Of a stretch of 31,384 bases of DNA, positions 14,451-22,200 are shown one piece after another (the stretch's first letter is position 1; each line of letters begins with the position of its first letter). The notes beneath the pieces are model-generated. The model was given only the letters and a program-made list of their open reading frames with translations, ran no database searches and had not been told where the DNA came from. Origin of the DNA: CAZKMM01 sp964553915. Its GTDB lineage: Bacteria; RBG-13-61-14; DRUE01. A program made the translations under genes and the position numbers. The stretch is taken from NCBI GenBank assembly GCA_964553915.1, contig CAZKMM010000014.1, forward strand, positions 1-31,384, given 5' to 3'.

Positions 14451-14491
14451 GCAAAAAGAAGGGGTCAGAATTTTGACCCCTTCTTTTTTGC
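14451..14491 (-). terminator. Rho-independent terminator downstream of PEPCK
   Basis: A long hairpin: GCAAAAAGAAGGGGTCA (14451-14467), loop GAATTT, then the complementary arm to 14491 with one bulged base. The GGGGTCA/TGACCCC core is followed by TTCTTTTT on the minus strand. It lies 23 bases beyond the PEPCK stop and separates it from the receiver gene. Confidence 0.9.
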
Positions 14492-14514
14492 TTCTCAACC
14501 CAAATAAACTTAAA

Positions 14515-16398
14515 TTATTCCCTTTCCAGCTGGTCTGGGGTTATGTAATCCCCAAATTTTTCTTTTGCTTCCAGCAATCTTTTTCTCTGGGCTTGTAAGA
14601 CTTCAAACAAAATTGGAGGAGTATCCTTTATCTTTTCCCGATAAATCTTCTCTATCCGCTCAATCTTTGCCAGAGATTCATTTACCCTGACCTTAAACTG
14701 CTGGCGATAAGCTTCTTTCTCATAATCCCGCCCCAGAACCTTTTTAAATAATTCCTTTAAATCCTCATAACCGGGAATTAAACCTGTGGGAGTGCGAATA
14801 GCACCTACCTGATTATGAATCCTCAGCTCCATCCATTTCAGCCAGACCGCTTTATCGGTTTTTTCGTTCAGAAATTCTCCTTTTTCATTGCGGAGAAAAT
14901 AGTTAACGGAAAAGATTTTAGGAGGATTTTTCAGGCAGGCGCCAAAATCCAGATGGTTTTGAATATACTTTCCGACCGGGATAGAAAGAAAATCCAGGTT
15001 TGCCATTAAATTAAATTTTCTTACCCCTGCTTTTCCTAAAGTTGCGGCGGTGGTTTCTGATTCTAAAGAGGCTCCTTTGGTGATAACCCCGTGCGTCCAG
15101 TCAAAAGCCTCCTCTACCGGAGCCCAGGTATCTGAGTCTCTTCCGCCATAGATAATTCCTCCCAGCTCCACCCCCTGAGGATTATCCAGCTCATGGTCCA
15201 GATTCTCCAACAGCTTCAGCTGCAAGGTAAAGCGAGCATTGGGATGAGAGGGAGGAATCTCCTTACCTTCCGCATCCTTTTTCCCCGGATACCATTCTCC
15301 GGAATGGTTGATTCCTTTGGCGGGAACCGGACCATCTTTACCAATCCAGTAAACTCCGCCATCTTCGGTTATCAGAACATTAGAGAAGATGATTTCTCCC
15401 GGGCTATGAAGAGCTTTCCAGATAATCGGGTCATCCTGGGAATTTACTCCCTGAATAATCCCGAAGATGCCTTTTTCTACATTTACTGCCCGGGCTTTGC
15501 CATCAATATTTTTTATATAAGCAATATCATCCCCGATTATGGTTTCACCTTTCATCATTGAGGTTGAGGTTTTACCGCAGAGAGAAGGGAAGGCGCCGGC
15601 AAGATAAGTTTTTCTACCTTCTGGACCATTTATTCCCATAATAAACATATGTTCTGCGAGCCAGCCCTCCCGGCCTGCTCTTTGGATAGCCAGCCGAAGC
15701 GCCAGCTTTTTCAAGCCAATGGTATTACCGCCATATTGGGTATTAACGCTGTAAACAGTTTCATCGTCCAGATCAATATAAATTCGCCTCAGATGAAGAT
15801 TTTTGCTTACACTTCCCTCCAGCTCCCCCTGGGAATGAACAAATTTAAAAAATCGGGCTTCTCTGCCCAACCGGACAAACTGCTCATAAGCCTGTCGGTA
15901 AAGTAAATCCTCACTATGTGCCACATAACTAGAATCTGTTAGCTGTAAGCAGAGGATAGAAAAAATTGAGTTTTTCGGTCCCAGCACAAAAAACCGGACA
16001 TACATAGTATGCCCTTTCATTATACCTTCAAGAAGCTGGTGAATTTCCTCTAACCCCTGGTTTCGGTCAAGCGAATTTATATCCGGACCGAAATCTACCG
16101 GACGGGAAACCAGAAATTTAGTATTGGCTTTATCCCTTGCCTGGTCATAGTAATTGTCAAAATGGACGGTATGCCCGGGGATTTTTAATTTTTGTTCCTC
16201 TTTGTTTCTGATTGCCTCTTCCCGAATAAAAGCAATATCTTCCGGGCTATCGGTGCAGACAAAAACCTTTTCGGGCTGACAGATTTTTATATATTTTGCT
16301 ATAAATTGATGAACCTCAGGATTATCAATTTTAAGTAATTTTTCCAGTTGTTCCGGTTCCAGATTTGCGCGGAGAATTTCCAGAGCACTGTTTCCCAT
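14515..16398 (-). CDS. pckG: Phosphoenolpyruvate carboxykinase, GTP-type (divergent)
   Basis: Interconverts oxaloacetate and phosphoenolpyruvate using GTP/GDP. It is 627 residues from ATG 16398. Family landmarks are FPSLCGKTSTSMM (P-loop with the reactive Cys, about 270-282), IIGDDIAYIK (Mg-binding, 288-297), NPNARFT written here as HPNARFTLQL, the GGRDSDTWAPVEEAFDWTHG segment and KGASLESETTAA. Several positions differ from classical GTP-PEPCK (FPSACGKTNLAMM, GDDIAWM), so this is a divergent branch; nucleotide preference is inferred from overall similarity. AAGGAGG precedes ATG 16398. The frame extends to 16521, but that start would lie upstream of the predicted transcript start (about 16506). 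A consensus promoter and a terminator make it monocistronic. Confidence 0.93.
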   Translation of the reverse strand: MGNSALEILRANLEPEQLEKLLKIDNPEVHQFIAKYIKICQPEKVFVCTDSPEDIAFIREEAIRNKEEQKLKIPGHTVHFDNYYDQARDKANTKFLVSRPVDFGPDINSLDRNQGLEEIHQLLEGIMKGHTMYVRFFVLGPKNSIFSILCLQLTDSSYVAHSEDLLYRQAYEQFVRLGREARFFKFVHSQGELEGSVSKNLHLRRIYIDLDDETVYSVNTQYGGNTIGLKKLALRLAIQRAGREGWLAEHMFIMGINGPEGRKTYLAGAFPSLCGKTSTSMMKGETIIGDDIAYIKNIDGKARAVNVEKGIFGIIQGVNSQDDPIIWKALHSPGEIIFSNVLITEDGGVYWIGKDGPVPAKGINHSGEWYPGKKDAEGKEIPPSHPNARFTLQLKLLENLDHELDNPQGVELGGIIYGGRDSDTWAPVEEAFDWTHGVITKGASLESETTAATLGKAGVRKFNLMANLDFLSIPVGKYIQNHLDFGACLKNPPKIFSVNYFLRNEKGEFLNEKTDKAVWLKWMELRIHNQVGAIRTPTGLIPGYEDLKELFKKVLGRDYEKEAYRQQFKVRVNESLAKIERIEKIYREKIKDTPPILFEVLQAQRKRLLEAKEKFGDYITPDQLERE

Positions 16399-16511
16399 TA
16401 TCCACCTCCTTGGAATTTTTGCCTTCAAAAGACCATAAAAACCCCTTGAAAATTTCCCAAGGAATAAATTTTTTAATGACCCGGGAGGAGTCCGGACAAA
16501 AAACCTAGATT

Positions 16512-16540
16512 TAATTAGCATACTTATTTGAGCTTGTCAA
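16512..16540 (-). promoter_or_regulatory. Promoter of the PEPCK gene
   Basis: Minus strand TTGACA (16535-16540), 17-base spacer, extended -10 TGC-TAATTA (16512-16517 plus TG). The leader would be about 108 bases and contains a small dyad, CCTTG...CAAGG, of unknown significance. It excludes the upstream start at 16521. Confidence 0.55.
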
Positions 16541-16606
16541 GAAAAAAATTAACTTTATACCCGCTTCGAGCAGGGGTTAAATAACTCTTTAAAAGCCAAG
16601 AAAAAA

Positions 16607-17116
16607 TCAATCTTTATGGGCTATTCCTCTGATATGCAACAGGAGATGGTCATATCCATCCACCTCCATAATCCAGCCGTAGTTGGCATCTTGTTTGGAG
16701 TCAAGCTCTTTAATATAAGGCTTAATATCCAGCAAAGGGGTACCGTCATAGGCATCAATTAAATTGGTAACCACTTCTCCCGCTTCTATTCTCTTTATTT
16801 TCACCACACTCAAGCCAATTGGATTAGGACGCACTGGCGACCTGCTGGCAAAAAGCCCCACTTCTTTCCCTTTTGCCCAAGCCGGACAGATTCTCGCCTG
16901 CCAGGATTCTTCTATAAGATGGCAATAATATATCACATAAATATATTGAAACTTCTCTAAATCTGCCAGAGCAGAATGATACTCTGGTTTTAAAATTAGC
17001 CGGGCTTCTCCTTCTTCTCGTTCCAGCGGTTGATAAGGAGCATAATTACCCCGGTAAGGGGTGCGGATAATCCCGATCGGCTTTAAAACTATCTCAGTTG
17101 AATCTTCTTTTATCAT
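16607..17116 (-). CDS. trmO: tRNA (N6-threonylcarbamoyladenosine-37) N6-methyltransferase family (TrmO/TsaA)
   Basis: A 169-residue protein of the UPF0066/TsaA beta-barrel family. It uses SAM to methylate t6A37 of some tRNAs in the enterobacterial enzyme. Landmarks are PIGIIRTPY near the N-terminus, ILKPEYHSALADLEKFQYIYVIYYCH, the signature RSPVRPNPIGLSVVKI (about 93-108) and DAYDGTPLLDIKPYI. It lacks the C-terminal extension of E. coli TrmO, as archaeal and many anaerobic homologues do, so the substrate may differ. It follows the mini-flavoprotein by 13 bases and DUF1638 before that, in one operon. There is no clear Shine-Dalgarno. The family call is strong; the tRNA substrate is less certain. 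Confidence 0.88.
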   Translation of the reverse strand: MIKEDSTEIVLKPIGIIRTPYRGNYAPYQPLEREEGEARLILKPEYHSALADLEKFQYIYVIYYCHLIEESWQARICPAWAKGKEVGLFASRSPVRPNPIGLSVVKIKRIEAGEVVTNLIDAYDGTPLLDIKPYIKELDSKQDANYGWIMEVDGYDHLLLHIRGIAHKD

Positions 17117-17129
17117 TGCTTTGGTATTA

Positions 17130-17411
17130 TTAGCTGGATTGATTTAATTCTTTTAGATATTCATCAGCATATTTTCCGTTCTTGGCTCCTTTAAATATCT
17201 TACCTGCTTTAACCAACTGCCCTGCCAGATATTCACTCACCGCCATTCCTGCCTCTGCTCCCTGACCCGCACAATTTATAAAATGCTTTATACAACCGGC
17301 TGCCTGTCCGCCTTTCCATCTCCCTTCCAAAAGCAAAGTGCTCCACCCATCAAGAGCTGGGAAAATCCCTACTGGACCCCCACCAATGATAATCACATCC
17401 CGCTCTTCCAT
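17130..17411 (-). CDS. Miniature or internally deleted FAD-dependent oxidoreductase (thioredoxin-reductase-like)
   Basis: A 93-residue frame that opens as a flavoprotein disulfide reductase: DVIIIGGGPVGI (dinucleotide-binding GxGxxG), then STLLLEGRWKGGQAAG, the strand-2 acid and GGQ turn of thioredoxin reductase. Within ten residues it continues as CIKHFINCAGQGAEAGMAVSEYLAG, like the closing FAD segment and last helix of the family. A normal member is about 300 residues, so the NADPH domain, the redox CxxC and most of the FAD domain are missing. The frame is intact, has AGGAG before the ATG, and sits between DUF1638 (15-base gap) and TrmO. It may be a relic retained by in-frame deletion or a functional small flavin-binding protein. 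Catalysis of the usual reaction is unlikely. Confidence 0.6.
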   Translation of the reverse strand: MEERDVIIIGGGPVGIFPALDGWSTLLLEGRWKGGQAAGCIKHFINCAGQGAEAGMAVSEYLAGQLVKAGKIFKGAKNGKYADEYLKELNQSS

Positions 17412-17426
17412 TTAGCTTCTCCTTTT

Positions 17427-18074
17427 TTATTGATTTCCTTTTAAAATCTTCACCTGCTCAATTAAAAGAGATTTTAAACGATCGAGAGTGATTTTGTGGG
17501 GCTGAATAGGAATCCCCATCCAGTCAGAATACTCTAAAAGCTCCTCTGGTTTCTCTTCCATATAGCGGTCAAAAAAACCTATGCCATCAAGAACAATCGC
17601 CCCACCTGTATGTCGGGGGAAATTTTCATTTGCTTGTGCCTTGTCCCAATCCTTAAAAACAAAATGGCGATACTTAATCCATCCCGGAGTCATCCACCAG
17701 ACCTTCTCTCCTCCGGCAATTTTTTCCCGCTCTTCTTCACTGGCAAGCATATCAATGCAATGGCTTGCTTGAATCCGGGAAACATTTGTTCCTTGCTCCT
17801 CAATGATTTTCTTCATTGTTCTGGTTGGCTCTTTAATGTTGACATAACAAAACTTCCCTCCATAAACTACCAGTATTTTATCCGCATATTTGCGAGCCCG
17901 CTTTATCCGGTCAAGAAGCTGTCGCTCAAGCTCAAAAGGGCGTTCATGAAGACCTGGAGTGGTATAGAAAATCTTTTTGGCATCAAGAAAACCGGTTTTA
18001 CGAAGATAATTTAGCTCAGGACTCAATGTCCCACAACTGACAATAGCAATCTGAGAAAAACTCTCCTTTTCCAC
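17427..18074 (-). CDS. DUF1638-family protein
   Basis: A 215-residue protein starting at a GTG (18074). Family features are IVSCGTLSPEL at the N-terminus, LHERPFELE, ILVVYGGKFC (strand plus Cys), SHCIDML and the TPGWIKYRHF segment. DUF1638 is known mainly from methanogens and strict anaerobes, often near corrinoid methyltransferase genes; its biochemical role is undetermined. The conserved Cys and His residues suggest metal or corrinoid binding, an inference. The frame runs into the N gap, but the true start is GTG with GGGGAGGG just upstream. That upstream sequence is visible only on the far side of the gap, where the first 19 codons are repeated (18173-18229). It leads an operon with the mini-flavoprotein and TrmO. 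Confidence 0.8.
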   Translation of the reverse strand: MEKESFSQIAIVSCGTLSPELNYLRKTGFLDAKKIFYTTPGLHERPFELERQLLDRIKRARKYADKILVVYGGKFCYVNIKEPTRTMKKIIEEQGTNVSRIQASHCIDMLASEEEREKIAGGEKVWWMTPGWIKYRHFVFKDWDKAQANENFPRHTGGAIVLDGIGFFDRYMEEKPEELLEYSDWMGIPIQPHKITLDRLKSLLIEQVKILKGNQ

Positions 18075-18080
18075 TCTCCC
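18026..18080. repeat. Exact 55-bp contig-end overlap, first copy
   Basis: Identical over all 55 bases to 18181-18235 and ends exactly at the N run. An overlap of exactly this length fits the terminal k-mer shared by adjacent contigs of a de Bruijn assembly, not a biological repeat. Confidence 0.95.
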
Positions 18081-18180
18081 NNNNNNNNNNNNNNNNNNNN
18101 NNNNNNNNNNNNNNNNNNNNNNNNNNNNNNNNNNNNNNNNNNNNNNNNNNNNNNNNNNNNNNNNNNNNNNNNNNNNNNNN
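18081..18180. other. Assembly gap of 100 Ns, probably spurious
   Basis: Exactly 100 Ns flanked by the two copies of the 55-mer. Collapsing the second copy and the Ns restores a continuous DUF1638 start with its Shine-Dalgarno and promoter, so little or no sequence is likely to be missing. Confidence 0.95.
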
Positions 18181-18235
18181 ATGTCCCACAACTGACAATA
18201 GCAATCTGAGAAAAACTCTCCTTTTCCACTCTCCC
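18181..18235. repeat. Exact 55-bp contig-end overlap, second copy
   Basis: Matches 18026-18080. The minus-strand GTG at 18229 is the same DUF1638 start codon seen again, with its real upstream region from 18230 onward. Confidence 0.95.
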
Positions 18236-18357
18236 TCCCCTTTTAAAAATTCTTAACTTTTAAAAAATCGTCTTTTGGAAAAAAGGCAAAATTTTAACCT
18301 CCGATAAACTCCTCAGCACCTCATTTTCCATTCTTCACAACCTTATTTTGTTATATT

Positions 18358-18385
18358 AAGATATTTAGAAATAGCGATTTGTCAA
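18358..18385 (-). promoter_or_regulatory. Promoter of the DUF1638 operon
   Basis: Minus strand TTGACA (18380-18385), 16-base spacer, TATCTT (18358-18363), with TAATAT overlapping just downstream. Confidence 0.5.
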
Positions 18386-18531
18386 GAGGGAGTCCTGAGC
18401 AAAAGCGAAAAAGAGACATTCACAATTGTTAAAAACTTCCCCCAAAAGAAGAAAACCTTATTTGCTAGAACCGGTAAATTTGACTTCAGGAAAACCCTGG
18501 AGGCAGGGTCTTAAGTTAGTGAATTTAATGG

Positions 18532-18560
18532 TTGTTTCCGGTTTGGAATTTTGCTAAAAT
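18532..18560 (+). promoter_or_regulatory. Promoter of plsB, near-leaderless
   Basis: TTGTTT (18532-18537), 17-base spacer, extended -10 TGC-TAAAAT (18552-18560). The predicted +1 is near 18567, about five bases before ATG 18572 and downstream of the alternative TTG at 18551. Confidence 0.55.
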
Positions 18561-18571
18561 CCCTTTCGGAT

Positions 18572-21139
18572 ATGGAGAGAGAGATTAAAAGGCTCAAATT
18601 TTTTTACCGCTGGCTATTAAAAGAAAATCTGGACTATTATTTTTATCTTCTGGAAGCTGGGGATAGTTCCTTTTTTATTCGGCTTCTTACCCGGAGATTC
18701 AATCGGGCAAAAATTCCGGAATCAACCCGCCAGCGTCTTTTAGAGTTAAAGGAGCAGGGGAAAATTATCTGGGCGGTCAGGAATCGGAGCCGATTGGATT
18801 TTATTTTTCTTAACCATCTCTTTTATCAGGTGGGATTAAATCCTCCGGTCATTTCAGCTAATCTTCCCATCTGGTTATTCCTTCCTTTAAGCAAGCTGGT
18901 TAAAGCTCTGGTGGCTTATCTGGTAATTCGGTTCAATTTCCCCCAGCAATATGGAAAACGCTTCTGGGACTTGGTGAGAGATAGGCTAGAACAAGGGGAA
19001 AGTATGCTGGTCTATCTTAATAATCCGCCTGAGGTTTCTCTGCGTTATCTTCATCCGGAGCGGGACCCGTTCTACAATCTTCTTTTATGGCAGGATGAAG
19101 AGAAAGAGAAAGATTACATAGTTGTTCCTCTGGTGATTGTTTTTAAAAAGACGCCGGAAAGAGAGAAAAGAAGCCTGATTGATATCCTCTTTGGTCCCAT
19201 AGACCAGCCCGGGGCTCTGAGAAGATTTTATAATTACCTAACCCTGAGCGAAGAAGCAATTATAGAGGTTGCAGACCCGGTAAATATCCAGCACTTTTTG
19301 AACCGGAAAGACAGCCAGGGACTCTCCAGACAGATGCTGGCGCATCGACTCCGGGACCATTTATTTGGACACCTGGAAAGGGAAAAGAAGATTATTATTG
19401 GTCCCCGGCTCAAGCCCCGCAGTCAGCTCCTTTCTGAGGTGCTTCAGGACCCTTACCTGAATCGCCGGCTGGAGGAAATTGCCCGCACAGAAAAACGAGA
19501 CCTTATAGAAATCAAACGAGAGGCAACTGAATATCTGAATGAAATGGCTGCTAACTACAATCAACGAATGATTCAGCTTTTAGATTTAATTCTGAGCTGG
19601 GTCTGGAAAAATCTCTATGAAGGAATAGAAGTTGATGAGAGCAGTTTTAGCCAGATTCGGCAGATGGCTAAAAAACATCCAGTGGTTTATGTGCCGAGCC
19701 ATAAAAGTCATATTGATTATTTGGTTTTGAGCTATGTTCTTTACCACAAGAACTTTTTCCCGCCTCATATTGTTGCTGGAATTAATCTTAACATTTTCCC
19801 GATTGGACCTATCTTCCGGGGAGCAGGAGCATTTTTTATGAGGCGAAGATTCCGGGGCAATCGGGTATATTCTGCGGTGTTCAGTGCCTATCTTAAAATC
19901 CTTCTCAAAGAGAGCTATCCGATTGAATTTTTTATTGAAGGGGGAAGAAGCAGAACCGGAAGACTCCTTCTTCCCAAACTGGGAGTGGTGAAGTATTTAG
20001 TTCGGGGCTGGCGGGAGCTGGGATTAAAGGATTTATATTTTGTGCCAGTTTATATCGGCTATGACCAGGTAATTGAACTGAGGGAATATCTCCGGGAAAT
20101 TACCGGTCAGGCTAAAGAGGGAGGAAATAAACTCCTCACCCTGCTTCACACCCGTCAGTTGATTCGGCAGAGGTATGGAAAAATTTATTTAAATTTTGGG
20201 GAGCCAGTGAGTCTTCGGGAATATCTGGAGACCAGCGGGGAGTTAATCAGCGAAGAGGTAGAAGATGGATATGAAAATCTGGGATATCAACTGGTAAATG
20301 AAATCAACCGACTTACGGTGGTTACTCCTGGCTCGGTAGTTGCCTGCGGTCTTTTAAGCTCTGCCAAGCCGGCCCGAAGAGCGGAGGAGCTCACCCAGAC
20401 CCTTAACTGGTTTTATCAATATCTGGATGAGCTGGGGGTAAGACTTTCTGACAGTTTTGAACAGCATCCTGATTGGCAAAATGAAGCCCTGGAATTTTAT
20501 CAGTCCCGGAAACTAATAGAACTCTTAGAGGATAAAGAGGGCGGAGAAACTCTGGTCTCGCTTCCTGAAGATAAAAGATTTTATCTGGAGTTTTACAAAA
20601 ACAACATCATTCATTTTTTCCTTCCTCCGGCAATGACCGCTTTGATTATGCTCCAAAATAAAGGGGAGGAAGAAATCCTGAGAGATTACACCCGGTTAAA
20701 AGCGATGTTCAAATATGATTTTGTTTTTCCTCCCTCCGAGAGTGAAGAAGAAGAGGTGAAACGCTCCCAGCGGTATTTCCAAAATAATGGAGAAAGAAAT
20801 GAGCTGGAGCTGAAAAGCTTTGGCGGTTTAATTGCCAATTTCCTTGAATCTTATCTGATTGCTCTTCGCACCCTTCTAGGTTTTACCTCTCCTGCCCGGG
20901 AACGTGATTTTCTCAATCGGGCACAAAAGGTGGGAGAGAAACTTTTTCAGCTTCGGGAAATAGAGCGAAAAGAAGCTATCAGCAGACTAAATTTTATGGG
21001 CGCGCTTCGCTGGTTCTCTGCTCGGAGGTGGCTTTTAGAAGAAAACGATAAATTCCAGCTCAATCCAGAGAGGGTGAGTGAGATAGAAAGCTGGCTGGTC
21101 TGGATTATTTCTCTACTTTCCGGAGTCCGTCATTTTTGA
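18572..21139 (+). CDS. plsB: Glycerol-3-phosphate 1-O-acyltransferase (PlsB family)
   Basis: Acylates sn-glycerol-3-phosphate at position 1, the first step of phospholipid synthesis, at the inner membrane. It is 855 residues, close to E. coli PlsB. The acyltransferase blocks are clear: I, PSHKSHIDYL with His377 and Asp382; II, GPIFRGAGAFFMRRRF (about 412-427); III, FFIEGGRSRTGRL (453-465); IV, LYFVPVYIGYD. The N-terminal third holds an inactive copy-like region (NRSRLDFIFLNHL), as in other PlsB proteins. ATG 18572 is chosen over the in-frame TTG at 18551 because that TTG overlaps the -10 element. No Shine-Dalgarno is present. Its 3' end overlaps the convergent flippase-like gene by 27 bases. 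Confidence 0.93.
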   Translation: MEREIKRLKFFYRWLLKENLDYYFYLLEAGDSSFFIRLLTRRFNRAKIPESTRQRLLELKEQGKIIWAVRNRSRLDFIFLNHLFYQVGLNPPVISANLPIWLFLPLSKLVKALVAYLVIRFNFPQQYGKRFWDLVRDRLEQGESMLVYLNNPPEVSLRYLHPERDPFYNLLLWQDEEKEKDYIVVPLVIVFKKTPEREKRSLIDILFGPIDQPGALRRFYNYLTLSEEAIIEVADPVNIQHFLNRKDSQGLSRQMLAHRLRDHLFGHLEREKKIIIGPRLKPRSQLLSEVLQDPYLNRRLEEIARTEKRDLIEIKREATEYLNEMAANYNQRMIQLLDLILSWVWKNLYEGIEVDESSFSQIRQMAKKHPVVYVPSHKSHIDYLVLSYVLYHKNFFPPHIVAGINLNIFPIGPIFRGAGAFFMRRRFRGNRVYSAVFSAYLKILLKESYPIEFFIEGGRSRTGRLLLPKLGVVKYLVRGWRELGLKDLYFVPVYIGYDQVIELREYLREITGQAKEGGNKLLTLLHTRQLIRQRYGKIYLNFGEPVSLREYLETSGELISEEVEDGYENLGYQLVNEINRLTVVTPGSVVACGLLSSAKPARRAEELTQTLNWFYQYLDELGVRLSDSFEQHPDWQNEALEFYQSRKLIELLEDKEGGETLVSLPEDKRFYLEFYKNNIIHFFLPPAMTALIMLQNKGEEEILRDYTRLKAMFKYDFVFPPSESEEEEVKRSQRYFQNNGERNELELKSFGGLIANFLESYLIALRTLLGFTSPARERDFLNRAQKVGEKLFQLREIERKEAISRLNFMGALRWFSARRWLLEENDKFQLNPERVSEIESWLVWIISLLSGVRHF

Positions 21140-22150
21140 TTGATGAGATTTATAAATAAAAGATTCAGAGTAAGGCGCGAGTTCTATTTTTCCAGAGCTT
21201 TTTAACACTTCTTTCCAGAATGGATAAAAACAAATCAAGCCAATTGCTATTCTCCCGAAAAGGAATCCTGCCTGAAAAAGAAGGCTATAGGCGTTCACGG
21301 TTTCAATATTGGGTGCATAGGAGAGAAAAAGTAAAGCCACTGCATTAGGAGCTCCAAATCCTGCTACCGCAAAGGGCATAAAGGTGGTCATTGTGATAAA
21401 AATCACCACTAAAATCACCATTGGCAGGGGAGGATGAATTCCTATTGCCCCGAGAGCCAACCAGTGTCCCAGCACCTGGAAAAAGGGCCAGAGGGCTCTA
21501 ATTCCTACCAAAGGAGGAAGTAATTTAGCAGGAAGAATCCGTAGGGCATAAACTATCTGGCTGTTATACAATCTGGGAAGATATTTCTTACCTCTCTGAA
21601 GGGGAAAAAGCCAGATGCCCAGAATCAGTCCCAGGCAGAAGAGAAAAAATATCAACCAGAACCAGCGGGAGAGATTGGGGAGCACAATCAAAGCGAAAGC
21701 CATCTGGGGAATGATTAAAAACATATCAGCAAACCCGAGCACCGCATTAGTGCTGAGCATCGGCAGGGTGCGGATTTTCTTCTTTTGCACCATATAAATT
21801 AAAGTTGCCAGCACAGCCAGAGGAGGGAAAAGCACCATTAAGAAGATGGAGAATCCCCGAATTTTTAGCACTTCATAGTATTTAATCCGTATCAGAATGC
21901 GGTTCCAGAGGTAATAGTTAAACAGGGTGTCTGAGAAATAAAATCCCAGAGTATAAATCAGGCTTCCGCAGACAAAAAGAGGAAGATTTATTCTCTGAAT
22001 TGCCTCTAGCAAAAGCCCCCAGTCCTGATTCCGAAGGACAAAATAAAGAATTACGCCTGCGATAGGAAAGGGAGCTAACTGAGAAAGCCGTCTTAAAGGA
22101 GAAGCTTCAGGTAACTGCGTTTTTAAAAGCCCCTTAAAATTATCTTCCAT
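21113..22150 (-). CDS. Flippase-like integral membrane protein (lysylphosphatidylglycerol synthase TM / AglD-type family)
   Basis: About 345 residues with roughly eight transmembrane segments, beginning near IAGVILYFVLRNQDW (residue 30). Late helices contain TMTTFMPFAVAGFGAPNAVALLFL, the Gly-rich region typical of the UPF0104/LPG_synthase_TM family. Members move or modify lipids, for example the MprF flippase half or polyprenyl-glycan-related proteins; no aminoacyl-transferase domain is attached. It is convergent with plsB, overlapping its 3' end by 27 bases, and divergent from the metallo-hydrolase. The frame is open to a TTG at 22165, but the -10 box lies between that TTG and ATG 22150, so the ATG is preferred. 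There is no Shine-Dalgarno. Confidence 0.72.
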   Translation of the reverse strand: MEDNFKGLLKTQLPEASPLRRLSQLAPFPIAGVILYFVLRNQDWGLLLEAIQRINLPLFVCGSLIYTLGFYFSDTLFNYYLWNRILIRIKYYEVLKIRGFSIFLMVLFPPLAVLATLIYMVQKKKIRTLPMLSTNAVLGFADMFLIIPQMAFALIVLPNLSRWFWLIFFLFCLGLILGIWLFPLQRGKKYLPRLYNSQIVYALRILPAKLLPPLVGIRALWPFFQVLGHWLALGAIGIHPPLPMVILVVIFITMTTFMPFAVAGFGAPNAVALLFLSYAPNIETVNAYSLLFQAGFLFGRIAIGLICFYPFWKEVLKSSGKIELAPYSESFIYKSHQSKMTDSGK

Positions 22151-22156
22151 CTTTTT

Positions 22157-22185
22157 ATTTTGCAAGAGGTTTCCGAAAGGGTCAA
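22157..22185 (-). promoter_or_regulatory. Leaderless promoter of the flippase-like gene
   Basis: Minus strand TTGACC (22180-22185), 17-base spacer, CAAAAT (22157-22162). Exactly six bases separate the -10 from ATG 22150, so +1 would be the A of the start codon. Confidence 0.5.
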
Positions 22186-22200
22186 TTTAAGAAAAAATTC

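Larger units (their letters stand above)
18236..18571. other. Divergent intergenic region between DUF1638 operon and plsB
   Basis: It holds the DUF1638 promoter (18358-18385) and the plsB promoter (18532-18560). Between the DUF1638 promoter and its GTG is a leader of about 120 bases with a minus-strand 23-codon open frame (18260-18331, MENEVLRSLSEV...), too weak to call as a gene. A small hairpin, ACCCTG-GAGG-CAGGGT, lies around 18494-18509. No RNA gene or riboswitch is recognised. Confidence 0.6.

Noticed and set aside
14451..14491. Long inverted repeat considered as a transposon end or MITE
   Set aside because: It lies just after the PEPCK stop, has a short loop and a T-run, and has no direct repeats or partner; a terminator explains it.
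18016..18229. Reading frames running through the N gap and an apparent duplicated DUF1638 N-terminus
   Set aside because: The flanks are the same 55-mer on both sides of exactly 100 Ns, so the duplication is an assembly artefact.
18236..18350. Possible cobalamin riboswitch ahead of the DUF1638 operon
   Set aside because: The leader is only about 120 bases, AT-rich, and I find no B12-box or other recognisable riboswitch core.
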